Assembly: GCA_902779395.1 (NCBI GenBank)
Contig: CACZBK010000013.1
Span: 1-64,000 of the forward strand
From: an uncultured Lachnospiraceae bacterium
GTDB lineage: Bacteria > Bacillota > Clostridia > Lachnospirales > Lachnospiraceae
DNA length: 64,000 nt
Reading direction: 5' to 3'
The notes under the pieces were generated by a model, which was not told the origin of the DNA, did no database searches, and worked only from the letters and a program-made list of their open reading frames with translations. Numbering within the stretch: position 1 is the first letter of the stretch; each line of letters begins with the position of its first letter. A program made the translations under genes and the position numbers. Positions 17,895 to 30,000 of this stretch are shown here, one piece after another.

Positions 17895-18383
17895 TTATTT
17901 AGTTATTGTTCCTATACTATTACCTGAAACTGTAACCTGCGCATCAAACCATTCACCATTTGTGTAATATACTTTTCCTTTTGCATCTTCATAAATCATG
18001 CCTACTACGGTAAAGGCCTGATGCTGGTCTTTTCTATTGCCATCTGTATAAGCTGCTCCTGTATATATCTCAACACTTACAATTTCAGGACTAAGGTTAT
18101 CAAAATCAGCAGTTTTCTTGAAATTAGTGTAATGAGCATCTCCACTCTTTGCAATATCGGTAGGAACAGCTTTACTTGAACCATATATAGCTGATAACTC
18201 AGCCTGAGCAGCAGTCATAACGCTACGCGCATTCAGTAAAGACTGCTTATTTCTCGCCTGATCGATATAACCAAGCAGTGCCGGTACGAGGATTGCTGCC
18301 AGAATTGCAAGTATAACCAGTACCACGATCAGCTCTACCAGTGTGAAACCTTTGTTGTTGCCCTTTAAATTCCTTTTCTTCAT
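17895..18383 (-). CDS. Stand-alone type IV prepilin-like protein
   Basis: The start is ATG 18383 after ATAAGGAGG, giving 162 residues. The leader MKKRNLKGNNKG is followed by FTLVELIVVLVILAILAA, the class III signal with Gly at -1, Phe at +1 and Glu at +5. ALLGYIDQARNKQSLLNARSVMTAAQAEL continues the pilin helix, and a small beta-rich domain ends the protein. The signal is nearly identical to those in the large pilus operon 16 kb away, so it is probably processed and assembled by the same machine. Its small size and separate terminator suggest a major pilin, expressed independently. No assembly gene is adjacent. Confidence 0.9.
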   Translation of the reverse strand: MKKRNLKGNNKGFTLVELIVVLVILAILAAILVPALLGYIDQARNKQSLLNARSVMTAAQAELSAIYGSSKAVPTDIAKSGDAHYTNFKKTADFDNLSPEIVSVEIYTGAAYTDGNRKDQHQAFTVVGMIYEDAKGKVYYTNGEWFDAQVTVSGNSIGTITK

Positions 18384-18454
18384 AAGTTCGACCTCCTTAT
18401 CGTCTTTGTTTTTTAGTCTTTCTTTGCGTTCGATCATCTCACTCCCGCATCTGA

Positions 18455-18473
18455 ATTATATATCGTCATTATA
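18455..18473 (-). promoter_or_regulatory. AT-rich promoter region of the stand-alone prepilin
   Basis: Two TATAAT sequences lie on the minus strand (18468-18473 and 18455-18460) in a very AT-rich 18384-18566 spacer. No convincing minus-35 was found, so the exact start is uncertain. Confidence 0.35.
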
Positions 18474-18566
18474 CGTCTTTACTTTAGTCTTTTCTATTAA
18501 TTTCTTTTAATTTTTTTACATTTTTTTCAGTCTAAATTATGTAAACTGATTATGCCATGCTGCCTC

Positions 18567-19382
18567 CTACGGATATCCTGCTTCCCCTTCGTAATAAAGC
18601 TGCCTGTCAACGAATTCCCTGAATCTTGGTAATTTAACAGATATCACTCCTCTCTTTGATGCATCGATCACACCCTTTTTTATAAGCATATGACGTGGCA
18701 CAGAGAACTCGTTTTTTTTCTTGCCGGTAATCTCCAGCAATTCGCTGACCGGCATAGAATCTTTCTTTACTATAAATCCCATATACCATCTTTCTCTTGG
18801 GGAAAGCTCACTCCATATTTTTTCATATACCTTTTCCGACAAAGCTTCATCCAGCTTCTCCACTACTTCATCAGATATCTCCTTCCTGCCCGACTCCCAC
18901 ATATACTTTCCCAGTGCCTGATATGCAAATGCATATCCTCCGGTCATAGCCGCCATACATTCTGCCACTTCTCTGCTCACGCCCAGCGTTTTTTCATAAT
19001 CAGCCTTGATGATCGTATAATTCAGCGGCTTCATCTCATATCTTTCAGCTCTTAACAGAAATGTAAGGTGATCGGCATTTTCGAGACTCTCTATATCGTT
19101 ATACAGCCCGGCGATTATCAGGTAGATTGGCATATCCTGTCTTATCAGCAGCTGAAATTCCTGAATAAAATCCCTCATATACTCCGAGTTTTTCACCTCA
19201 TCTATGGTAACCAGCAGCCTCAAACCTTTCTTTTTTAATTCTGCCATGATCTTTTCAAGAGCGGCATCTATGCTGCTTACGGGATTAACTCCGGAAATAT
19301 TTAATCCTATCCCAAATTTACTCAGATTCAGACTTCGTAAAGCTCTCAATCCTGCATTCGTGGGTCTTGTCCTTTTCATCAT
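18567..19382 (-). pseudogene. AAA-type ATPase (ATP-binding protein), N-terminal half missing
   Basis: The open frame of 271 residues matches the C-terminal two thirds of a bacterial orphan ATPase: Walker B LLVTIDEVKNSEYMRDFIQEFQ, then LIIAGLYNDI, LLRAERYEMKPL, a helical sensor-2 region with MTGGYAFAYQALGKYMW, and a winged-helix tail with LSPRERWYMGFIV. No Walker A exists. The first about 20 residues are only an out-of-frame reading of the 3' end of the neighbouring AAA/PD-(D/E)XK gene, and homology seems to begin near SKFGIGLNISGV (about 19320). A recombination that placed the neighbouring gene here and removed the start and P-loop explains it. No ribosome binding site was found for the ATG at 19382. 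Confidence 0.7.
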
Positions 19383-20904
19383 AGTTTACGCCCACAAACA
19401 GAAGGCCTCCCTTGTAGTCTTTCAGGGAATCGAAATACTTCTTTTCTTTGATCTGGTCCAGTGCGCTCTCTACACACTTATTATGCTTAAGCTCTATGAT
19501 CATCGCCGGCAGATCCGGCACATAGGGTATGAATACTACATCTGCAAAGCCCCTACCCGTTGTCATTTCCTTTATGACCGTATATTTATTCAGTGCATAA
19601 ATATACGCCAGATAGATCGCGCTCTGCAATGCGTCTTCGTTATTATAGCTCCTATTGCTGGTCACATGGATATGGCTCTCATCAAGCGCCTTCGCTACCG
19701 CATCTTCATCGCCCTTTACCGTAGCACTGAGGAGCTCCCTGGAGGCCTCGATGATACGGAAGGTCACCTCGTATCCGGGCTGTGTTTCCATGGCATTTTC
19801 CCATTCCTGTCTGATCTCGCGATTCGGAATGCGGCAGCTTTGATCTTCTTCATCATACGCAAGATACCCTACATGTATCAGATAAGTAAAAGCATCATTA
19901 CGACTGTTAAAGGAATCCATAGTATTCAGGTATCTTGTTACATTGACGGGTACCTTTTCTCCCGAAAGCATTCTTATGACCTGATCCTTCATCCCGTCAA
20001 AATTTGCCTCCAAGCGGTCACTGATCACCCGGTAGGATGAGGTCTTCCCCCAGTAATTTGAATACTTTTTATCCCGCATGCTTTTTACAACCGACTCAGG
20101 ATTATAGATCTCATATCCATTCAGACAATAACCGTCATACCAACGGCGGCAATCTTCGTAATCCATTCCCCACTCTTCGCAGAGGCTCTTTACCTCTTCA
20201 GGAGTAAAGCCCACGAATTCGGTAAGCTCCTTCGCATCCAGGATCGTATATTCTTCAATATTATTCAGCTTCGACTGTATCTTGTCCCTTACGATCGGAA
20301 GAATGCCTGTAAGATAGGCCAGCGAGATTGCCGGGCGCAATGTAGCACTCTTGAACAGACCGTTTAAGAAGCTTAAAAACTCATCGAACAGGGCTTGCGG
20401 TACCTGCTCGCGGACAAGGACATCATATTCATCGATCAGAATAATAAAGGTATCACGGGTAGAGGCATATACTCTCATTATGTTATTCGCAAGCGAATCA
20501 TCAAGCGCTATACCGCATTCCCCATACTCCTTTTGCATCTCCTGCGCAACCTTATTCTCAATCGATGCTATGAGGCTATCCTTATTTCTGGTATTCTGAT
20601 ACTCACTGTTTAAGTCTATCTTAATCACATTATACTTATTCAGCTTATCCTCATAGCCCTCTGCCTTTGATATCTTAAGCTTTTCAAACAGGACATGTGA
20701 ATCACAGCCTCTGGAATAGTAGGCCGCTATCATTTCAGAGGCGATTGTCTTTCCGAAACGCCTGGGTCTGGAAACACAGATATATTTATTATCCCTGTCT
20801 ATAAAGTCATTCAAAGTCTTCAGCATCATTGTCTTATCGACATAGATCGGTGCTTTGAGCATTGATCTGAAGTTTTCATTCCCCGGGTTTAAATAGATTC
20901 CCAT
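19318..20904 (-). CDS. AAA-ATPase-like / PD-(D/E)XK nuclease superfamily protein
   Basis: ATG 20904 follows GAGGAGGACAGG and gives 528 residues. The N-terminal AAA-like domain starts with MGIYLNPGNENFR, YVDKTMML, P-loop-like SRPRRFGKTIASEMIAAYYS and Walker B FIILIDEYDVLV. The C-terminal domain holds the nuclease motif: GRGFADVVFIP, then PAMIIELKHNK (the D...E-x-K pair) and QIKEKKYFDSL. Such proteins are abundant and often multicopy in gut Bacteroidota and Lachnospiraceae; the role is unknown, with mobile or defence functions proposed. Its 3' end overlaps the truncated ATPase frame, which suggests it arrived by recombination. Confidence 0.88.
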   Translation of the reverse strand: MGIYLNPGNENFRSMLKAPIYVDKTMMLKTLNDFIDRDNKYICVSRPRRFGKTIASEMIAAYYSRGCDSHVLFEKLKISKAEGYEDKLNKYNVIKIDLNSEYQNTRNKDSLIASIENKVAQEMQKEYGECGIALDDSLANNIMRVYASTRDTFIILIDEYDVLVREQVPQALFDEFLSFLNGLFKSATLRPAISLAYLTGILPIVRDKIQSKLNNIEEYTILDAKELTEFVGFTPEEVKSLCEEWGMDYEDCRRWYDGYCLNGYEIYNPESVVKSMRDKKYSNYWGKTSSYRVISDRLEANFDGMKDQVIRMLSGEKVPVNVTRYLNTMDSFNSRNDAFTYLIHVGYLAYDEEDQSCRIPNREIRQEWENAMETQPGYEVTFRIIEASRELLSATVKGDEDAVAKALDESHIHVTSNRSYNNEDALQSAIYLAYIYALNKYTVIKEMTTGRGFADVVFIPYVPDLPAMIIELKHNKCVESALDQIKEKKYFDSLKDYKGGLLFVGVNYDEKDKTHECRIESFTKSESE

Positions 20905-20930
20905 GATCCTGTCCTCCTCGAACACTTTCC

Positions 20931-20959
20931 ATTATAACAAAAACAGGCGGCTTTCTCAA
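20931..20959 (-). promoter_or_regulatory. Promoter of the AAA/PD-(D/E)XK gene embedded in the upstream terminator
   Basis: On the minus strand TTGAGA (20954-20959) and TATAAT (20931-20936) are 17 bp apart. The minus-35 falls in the loop and the spacer covers the 3' arm and T-tract of the terminator of the giant gene. Confidence 0.65.
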
Positions 20960-20968
20960 GCCGCCTGT
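20943..20968 (-). terminator. Terminator of the giant surface-protein gene
   Basis: ACAGGCGGCT and AGCCGCCTGT form a perfect 10 bp stem (20943-20952 with 20959-20968), followed on minus by TTTTTGTT. It lies 83 bp after the stop codon at 21052. Confidence 0.85.
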
Positions 20969-21051
20969 CTCTTCCGGATTCCGTAATCCGAATACCTGCA
21001 ATGCTTTGTTTCCGGGGCCCGCCTTCCTCCTTATCGATTGCGGGGAAATCC

Positions 21052-24000
21052 TTACTTCTTCTTCACCCTTACCGTCACAGTCTTGGTCACGCCTCCGGCG
21101 TAGGTCAGCTTCACCTTGAAGGAAGCGCTCTTCTTGCTCAGGCTGTAGATATCGATCTCGCTTAAGTCACTCTCGTTGACCTTGGCTTCCACGCCCTTCG
21201 GCGTGCCCACGATCGAGGCCTCTACAGGCCTGATGGTCCTGATCATCCCGGCGCTGTCCTTATAGCTGCTCACGATGTTTGCCGTTCCGATGACCTTGCC
21301 GGCCGCCTCAGATGCATCCGCAGGGATCGTCACGCTCGTCACCTTTGTCTTCGGCGTGGTCTTCTTTGCCTTCACGTTCTTGAGCACAACTGTCACCGGC
21401 TTCTCCACGCCGCTGATCGTGAGCGTCAGTGTCAGCGTTCCGATCTTTAAGTTCTTCGCATCGTACGCATTTCCCGTGTAGTCGATCACGATGTTTCCGG
21501 CTGCATTCAGCTTCGCGATGAAGCCGCTCTCCGCAACGGAGACTGCCTTGATGGTGCCGCCCAGGTCACCAAGCTTCGGAACGACCACCATGCCCTGTCT
21601 CGTCACCACATCGTATTTCGTCTTTACCTTTGCCGTGACGGCCTTGTCCAAAGCCTTGTCGCTTACTTTGATCTTCACGTTCGCCTTGGCTTCACCGGCC
21701 TGCAGGGTGATCGTATAGGTCCCGTTCTTCACGCCGTCCCTGTATGCGATCACAAGCTTTCCGCCACTCATTGTCGCCAGACCCGTGTTCTTCTTGTCTG
21801 CAATCGTCAGGGCGTCTGCCGCCGGTGCCGCGCCGTTGAGCCTCACGTCAAAACTGAATGTCTGCCCCTTCGCGTTGCTATTCACCACGACCGTCTTGAG
21901 GCCCTGCAGGTCCACGGCCAGCACATCCTTCTTGGAGCCCTTCACCGTGTACGCCAGGCTCACCGTTTCCCTGCCGTCCCAGCTTTCCTTCGTGACCGCG
22001 ATCTTGCCCTTTCCGGCCGCGGAAGTCGTGATCTCGATGCTGCCGTCAGCCGCCTTGGTCACAGTTCCCAGGCCGTTGCCGCTCACCGTCACATCCGTCA
22101 TGTCATAAGGCTCGAAGCTGCCTTCCTCGTTCTTCACCAGCAGCGTTGTCTTCAGAACGGTTTCGGTTCCGTTCTTGATCGTAGCCGCATTCGTGCTCAG
22201 CTTGAAGACCGGCTTCACATAGCTCACCGGGAGCTCGTATCCGATCACGCCGTCCTTCCCAAGGTCGAATTCCAGCGTGGCATTTGCCGCCGCCTTCCTG
22301 CGGTCGCCCGTCACGCTCACCGTGATCGTGGAACCGCTGATCTTTGCGTCATAGTATGCCTTGGACTTCGCGTTGCTGTTTGCCACCGTGCCGCTTGCGT
22401 TGATGCCGCTCACTTTGAACTCGTGCACCGAAGCGTCCTCGTACAGGTTCCAGGTCTCTCCGCCATCGATCACGACGGCAGATCCCTCTTTCCAGCCTGC
22501 GTACAGCATCAGGTCCGTGGTCACGGGCGTGCTGAAATCATACAGATTGATGCATTCGGGCTCCGTGTACCATCCCTTGAAGATAAAGCCCTTCGCCTCA
22601 GGTGCTGCCGGTTCGGTCACCAGTCCGCCCTTCTCCACGATCTGGCTCGAAGGCGCGGTCCCCGGCTTTCCGTTCAGGTTGAAGCTCACGCTGAAGCGCT
22701 CTGCTTCCGCATCGATCCACTTCGCATATACCACCGTGTCCGCCAGGATGGGCTCGGCGAAGTTGAAGTGGTTCTCGCACTCCGCCTCGCGGTACCAGCC
22801 TGCGAATTTGAAGCCTTCTGCCTTCGGCTCAGCCGCAGGCTCCGCGGCGCACTTGCCTTCCCATACTTCCTGGCTCTCCGGCACATCCGTGGCTTCTTTT
22901 CCACACATGTTGAAACTCACGCTGAACTTCTGCGCTTCCCTCCAGCCCGCAAAGAGCTCGATGTCTTCCGTCACGGGCGTTGCAAAATCATAGACGTTCT
23001 CACAGGCCTCTTCCGTGTACCAGTCCGTGAAGATGAAGCCTTCCGTCTCGGGATCCTCCGCGGGACGCGCCGCTGCGGAGCCGTGCTCCACGGTCTGCGT
23101 TTCAGGCACGTTCTCCACACTCTTTCCGGCCATGTTGAAGCTCACACTGTGCTGCTTGATCGTCCATTTTGCGTACAGCCAGAAGTCCGCCGTCACGGGC
23201 GTCTCGAAATCGTATTCGTTCTCCAGTTCCTCCTCGGTATACCAGCCGATGAAATCGTAGGCCTCATCGACAGGATCGTCAGGCCTCTCCAGAAGCTGCC
23301 CGGCAGAAACAGTCTGCGTGGGGATCTCCTCCCCGTGGCTCATCATGTTGAAGCTCACGCTGAACTGCTCCTCGCCCTGCACCCACTTCGCGTACAGGGT
23401 GAAGCTGCTGAAAACGCTCTTTGAAAAATCATAAGCATTCGTGCAGGCCGCATCCGTAAACCAGCCGCCAAAGGCATAGCCCTCTGCCGTCGGATCCGGT
23501 GAAGGCTTCGTCACCTTTCCGCCGCTTGCTATCGTCTGGGAAGCGATCTGTGTACCGTGACCGTTCATGTTAAAGCGGACGGTATAAGCGGTCGGCTCAG
23601 GCGTTCCGCCGCCACCGCCGCCGCCACCGTTCTTTTTCCACTGCGCATAGAGCACCAGATCAGAATTAAGGGTCACGTTCTGACCATTGGTGTAGGATGT
23701 GCCGCCTCCGTTTGCCTCCGTATTCCAGCCGGTGAAGCTGTAACCGTTGCGGCTGAACGTATTCGGAGTAAGAGCTACCGCTGTATCCGCTGCGATGTCC
23801 TGTATATACTGATCACCCGTTCCGTCATTCTTCCGGTAGGTGATCATATATCCCGAACTGCTCTCATAGCTTAGGGCAAAAGTCGAGAAGAGGCTGGAAT
23901 ACACGAAGATCCTGGAATTCTCAAAATCTTCAAACCAGGTTCCGTCTTCACGATCTCCAAGAGCAAGCGTTCTGGATCCGAGCTTTCTGAATACCATCGC

Positions 24001-27000
24001 CTCTCCTTCGTGGAAACGGAGCATTTGGAAGTTCTTCTTTCCGGCAAAGCTGAAAGGTATGATCAGCTCGATCACTTTAGCAGTTTCCGTAATAGCTTCC
24101 TCATCGCTGATACCCTCAGTTTTCTTCATGATCGACACATCCAGATAATCGACCTCAAGCTCATCATTTCCCGGCGTATTTGATTCCGCCAGCTGCCGGA
24201 TCTCCTCTGCCCCTTCGGCATCTTTTTCCGACTTCGTCTCCACCGTCATCGTAACGGTCACTTCCTTGCCTTCTTCCGCGTTTTCGGCAGCTACGATATC
24301 CAGACCGCCAACCATTACGGCAGGAGTATCATCTTTCACATCAATTTCCGAGCTGATATTCTTATCCGGCATCACGATAGCGCTCACATCCACGCTTCCG
24401 GATGTCACCTCAACCAGAGCGGTGACTTTCTGCGGCTTGCCATTCAATGTTCTTTCTGCGACCAGATTATAAAGCCCCGCCGAAACTCCGCTGAATGAAT
24501 AACGGCCGTCAGCGCCGGTGCTCTGGCTGCTTCCAAACCTTGTATCTCCGCGCATTAATGTAACAGTGATTCCCCGAAGAGGAGTAGCATTCTCTTCGTT
24601 CTCCCCTTCTTTTATCTCTCCGGATACAGACCAGGACGCATCCACCCATACCGCATAAAGCGTGATCGTCCCCTTTGATACAAGATTCTTCACATTTTGC
24701 CGATCCGTATATACCACCTGGCCATTCGGACTCGTCGCCCATCCGGCAAAGATATATCCGTCCCGTGAGAAAGCATTCCGTCTCAGATACTGGGCATTTC
24801 CGTAAAGGAAGCGCTGATCAGCCATCGTCCCACGGCCTCCGTTGGCATCAAAGGAAACAAAATATTGATTCGCCGACCAGCGGGCATAAAGGACCCGGGA
24901 CTCCGTGATCTGAAGCTTTCCTTCTATCTTTGTTCCGTCTTCTTTTGCATCCCACCACCCGGCAAAGCTGTATCCATACCTGGACACTTTCGCGCCATTG
25001 TCAATCGCAACTAAAGTACCGGAAGCATAGCTCTTCGCCTCAGGCACCGTCCCGGAACCGCCATTCAGATCATAAGACAGCATCACCGTTGCCGGGGTAG
25101 AAAACAGCTTGTAGATCGCTGCGGAAGCGTTATGGTTTGCATCCGCCTTTCTGCGGAGCCAGATCTTATAACTTTCGCCTGCGCTTATGCCGCTTGCAGT
25201 AAACTTTCCGTTGCTAAGAACCGGCAATACAGACCAAAGGTCGGAATCAGCGGCAGGCTCACTCGTCGTATTATAGGTTGTGATCACATATTCATAGTCC
25301 GTATTCTTTGCCCCATCCGGCAAAGCCACCGTCACATCATAGCCTGCATCCTGGTTCGGCAGGATACTCTGATCCGGCTTTTCATATTGAACCTTAATCA
25401 CCTTAAAGCCCACAAGCTCGGATCTCGCCGCTGCATGGCCGCCTTCCCCGGTCTTTTCGGCAACCGTAGCCCAGACATAATAGGTTCCGGCATTCAGATC
25501 CGTTTTTTCGGGATTCCATTCTGTCCCTTCTCCGGCACTGCTTGACGAATAATATACCGTAACAGTCTCATCTGTCAGATCGATATCATGATCTTGTGCA
25601 TCCTTTGCAGTTACTGTCGGCTCAGTTCCCAGAGCCTTACCATATTCTTTATCCGCCAGCGGCTTCGCTACCATCACCGTACCAAACGCAGGCAGGCCGA
25701 TCTCAAAGTTCCGCGTTATTTCACCCACGCAGTTGTTTACTCCGGTAATGGTAACACTCGCCGTTCCCATTTTAGTATTGTTTCCATAGGAAAGCCTATA
25801 ATCCTCATATTCTCCCTCTTCCAGCATCACGCCAAGGCATTTTACGACAGGCTTCGGGCAAACTTCACTTCCGGTGTAGTATTGTACGGGGATCGGCTGG
25901 ATCACCACGGCGCCATCATTCATGCTCAGATCCCTTTTGCTGATAGACGCCTGTGTACTTCCCGGTATTGCGGACAGTTCATAATTCTCCGCCCCTATTA
26001 TGATCTTTCCGCTCGAATCGATCGAAACATTCTTTGCGCCTCCGACATTCTTATCCGCAAATTTACCGGAAACGCCAGTAATTACGATGCTGTCCCCTGC
26101 GCATACGCCGTCCACGGTGATCGTAAGCTTTGCCTCCGTCGACCCGTCATAGAGCTTATCCGCCGCACTAAGCATCACCGTTGCTCCCTTCTTCCCGATC
26201 GCCGCCTCAATGCAGGAAGCTTTTTCATCCGGGGAAGTCTTGTACCACACATAATAGCTTCCGGCATTCGTTGCTGTGGGAGACGACAAAGCATACTCCT
26301 CCCCGGCAGGTTCCGGATCGCCTTTTTTGACCACGGCATAGTAAAGCTTTCCCTTCGAAGCCTCGTCGCTTTCCGCAAGGACCTGGGAACTGCCGTCATA
26401 GGTAAGCCCCTGTCTTGCTTTGACTACCGGCACCGGACAAGCCTTAACCTCCACCTTCACGGCTGCCCCGGCCTTTGCCGTATCGGTTTCCCTGACACGG
26501 ACATAATAGTATCCGGGAGTCAGCCCTGAAATATCGCCATTCGTGCAGCGGATCGCCCCGCTAAAGTTTTCATTCGTGGAATACTCCATGGTATTTTTGA
26601 CACCGCTGATCTTTCCGTCGATATTATCCCCTGTAGTGGGTGCGATCCCCGTAAGTCCCGTGGGAGCGGCCGGACCGTTCATTTTGTTGATCCGCCAGGA
26701 AATGGACTTCTCATCTGAGGTACCGTCTTCCCATCGGTATTTATCAGTGTCATTCAAAGCTATCGTCGCCACATATTCGCCGGGCATCGATGCTGATGCA
26801 CCTGACACACTGAATATTTTATTATCATAATTCCCCATGCACATTTGATGGGAACCGGTATAGTTCAGTTCCTTTGTCACCTCCGGGACCGATACATATA
26901 CCGGATTGACCGTAAGGATCAGATCCGCATAACCTGTTGCAGTAGAAGATTCATACTTCACGCTGATCCTGCTTGTTCCGACGGACTTAATGGTAAAATC

Positions 27001-30000
27001 GCAATTTCCGTCAACGTTTTGATTGCTGCCATGCTGCACCGCAGCCACTTCCGGATGACTGCTCTCCCAGGTCCATGTCCCATTCGAGCCGGCATTTTCG
27101 CATGTGGTTACGGCCCCAAGTGTAAGACCGGGGACTTGGCCGTAATTTATGGAGATAGCATTTCCCGAGGTAATGCGGACGCCGGCATCGTTTTTACTTA
27201 CAATAGAAGCCGACACGGTGATCGTTTTATGGGTGTAATTTGTCGAATTAACCCATACTTCTATATGGAAAAACCTGCCCACAAGATCAGTCAGTGTTCT
27301 GTGAACGTTCACCGTCAACAGACCATTTTGGTCTACATCAGTGATAAAATCGTTGTCAGAAAAAGCAAAACCTCCATCTGATACAGACCGTGCGGATTTA
27401 GTAACCCAATAGTAATCAAGGGTACCTGCATCCGCAGGCATCTTCCCGGCCACAGATACCGTAAAGGAGTTTGCCGAAACCGGCACACTAATCTCAATGT
27501 TCGGGATGTCCCCGAAATAATTGCCCTTTGCAATCGAAAATGCTTTGGTATTGTCGGAAGGCAGTCGGTAGTTTGCCGCCTTATTCCCGCTCAGCGCTGC
27601 GGCCGTAGCAATATAAGGCTCTCCGGTAACGAGGGTATAATCCTCCTCGGCATTCGCATTCACCTGCTGCCCTGCCACGCATACGGTCACCGCAGCAGGA
27701 TCTTCATTCTTCGCAAGGTTTGACAGCGTGACTGTCGGAACCTGCGGCTTTCCGTTATAAGTAAGCTTCGTCTCACCCCAATTCAGGCATACCGTCCTGG
27801 GCTCTACCGTCAGGTTTCCGGAGACAGATGTGACAGTGTAGCAGGAAGTCACCTCACCGTTGCCGGTATAAGAGACCGTAAGCGGATAGGTCCCCGGCTC
27901 CGGATAGGTCCACTGTGTAGCGGCTTCCTCAGCATTTTTCCACTCGCCGCCACTCAGGTATTCAAGCCTTACCGTGCCGATATGCTGGTGTTCCTCCGGA
28001 GTAACAAATCCGTTTACTATCGGAGTCAGAGCCGGAAATTCATCACCATAGGAAATGCTTGCATCAGGCACCCTTACGGTCAGCGGAGCCGTGGCGATGT
28101 TGACACTGATGCATCCCGGCTCACTTGGCAGCAGATCATTAGCCGAAGCCGCACGATACCAGACATGGTAGGAGCCGGCCTCCCATGCGCTGAAAGCATC
28201 TTCGTATCCATCCGTCGGAGCTTCGTTGTTAAGGACCAGACTGCCGTCACCGTTTACCAGCAGTTCTCCGTTTCCTCGAGAGATCTGCTGAACCTGATAC
28301 TCCATCTTTGTATCAGCTTCGCCGGGATAGACCAGCAGCCACTGCTTTTTCTCGAAGCCTTGATATTTCAGATCCACTCCTGCTGCAGGGAGCTTCGTGA
28401 CACTGGCCCTGTGCAAGGTGATCTTCAGGCTGCCGGGTTGATAGCTGATCTCATAGTTCCCGGTAACATCTGCAGCCCCTCTCATGATCACAGCGCCGCC
28501 CGCCGTGATCGTTCCGTTTTCTACAGGGTTGAATACGAAACGCGGATCAGAATCAGGCGTCAGGACAATTTCTTTGAGCACATGCCCGCTGCAAATGCCT
28601 TTATCCGTCCCCTGTTCCCAGCTTACCGCCATTTCATCTATCGCTTCTCCCAGCTGAACAACCTGATCATCGGCTTTAATGCTTACGGGACGCTTTTGGA
28701 TATCTGCCGTCACTGAAGCCGGCTGGGAAAGAAGGTTATAGTTTCCCGCCGCTGTACCACCAAGGTAGTATCCCCTAAAGGTCACTGTTTTATTGGTACC
28801 TGCATCTGTACTGTCAAAGCTTGCATTTCCCGATACAATATGCACATCATCGCCATCGGCCATATTTTCAAGCTTTATGGCGGTGTCATTGATCTTTGCC
28901 GCAGTGCTGTCGTCGTAGACTTTGTCGTACGCTGTGAGGCCGCTTATCGTGACGTCTCTCTTGATTATGGTATATTCGACACTCACGGTCGCCGTGCTGT
29001 TATTTTTTTCATCCGAAAGGGTTATGCTTGCCAGATAGGTTCCCACAGCTTCAGGTGCCGCTGTCACTTTTTCGCCCCAGGCGTTTCCCTCCTTTTTCTG
29101 ATAGTATACAGGTGCATAACCGCTGATGCCCTGATCATCCGTTACGATTGCCGGCCATTCATTGCTGTCATAGACGATATCGTTTTCCGAAGGGGCATGC
29201 AGGGTAAGAACCGCAGGATCATTGTGCAATGTACAGCCTGAATCGGAGCATTTCGCAATAATGGCGCTGCTTCCGCTTACAGTAAAGCTCATAATATGGG
29301 TATGGCTGAGTTCGAGTTTCTTATTTTTGATACAGTCATTCGGGTCCGAAATTTTCCCATAAAACTTCGTAGAAGCGTTACCTACTATCTGAAGCGTCTG
29401 ATATGGAGCCACCCTTACATTTCCGTAATACTGCTCCGCATAAATAAAGTCACCGGCCGTTTGACAGCCAAGTGTGATCCGGGCTTTCTCCGGCCCTTTA
29501 TACAGATACCCGTCACCGATCCCGGAATACGGGTCATTTTGGGCATTATTCGGGCTTACCGTTACCGTGACCTTTCCGCCCAGGATGCTGATGTCTCCGC
29601 CATAGGAATGCTTGCCCCCGCCGATACCGGTGCCCTCGGCATTTGCACTTACCGTTACCGTTCCTCCGTAGATTTCGATGGTGCCGTCGGTCACTTTTTC
29701 TGCATTCTTTGTAGCGCTGATCTGGCCGCCGCCGATGGCCGCGGCGTATTTTCCGCTCAAAGAGTTGATCGTTCCGCCGTAGATGCGGATCGTGCCGTAA
29801 TTCTGATTGTTCTTTCCGCCGCCGATGGACGCAGCATCCGTTCCGCCCTGGGCATCAATGTATCCGCCGTATATATTGATATTTCCGGAGGATCCGCTGG
29901 GGCTGTCACCGGTCGAATCACCGCCGATGGCTGCATTTTCACCGGCTGCATTTGCGATCAATCTGCCCGTTCCTCCGTCCTGGCAGAAGATATTGAGCGT

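Noticed and set aside
21052-22440. LPXTG or SLH anchor at the C-terminus of the giant protein
   Set aside because: The C-terminus ends in VRVKKK with no sorting signal, membrane helix or SLH motif.
22423-23424. Long plus-strand open frame (333 residues) opposite the giant gene
   Set aside because: It is the antisense of the repetitive, GC-rich InlB region, has no ribosome binding site and an implausible composition. The same holds for many plus-strand frames between 21 and 33 kb.
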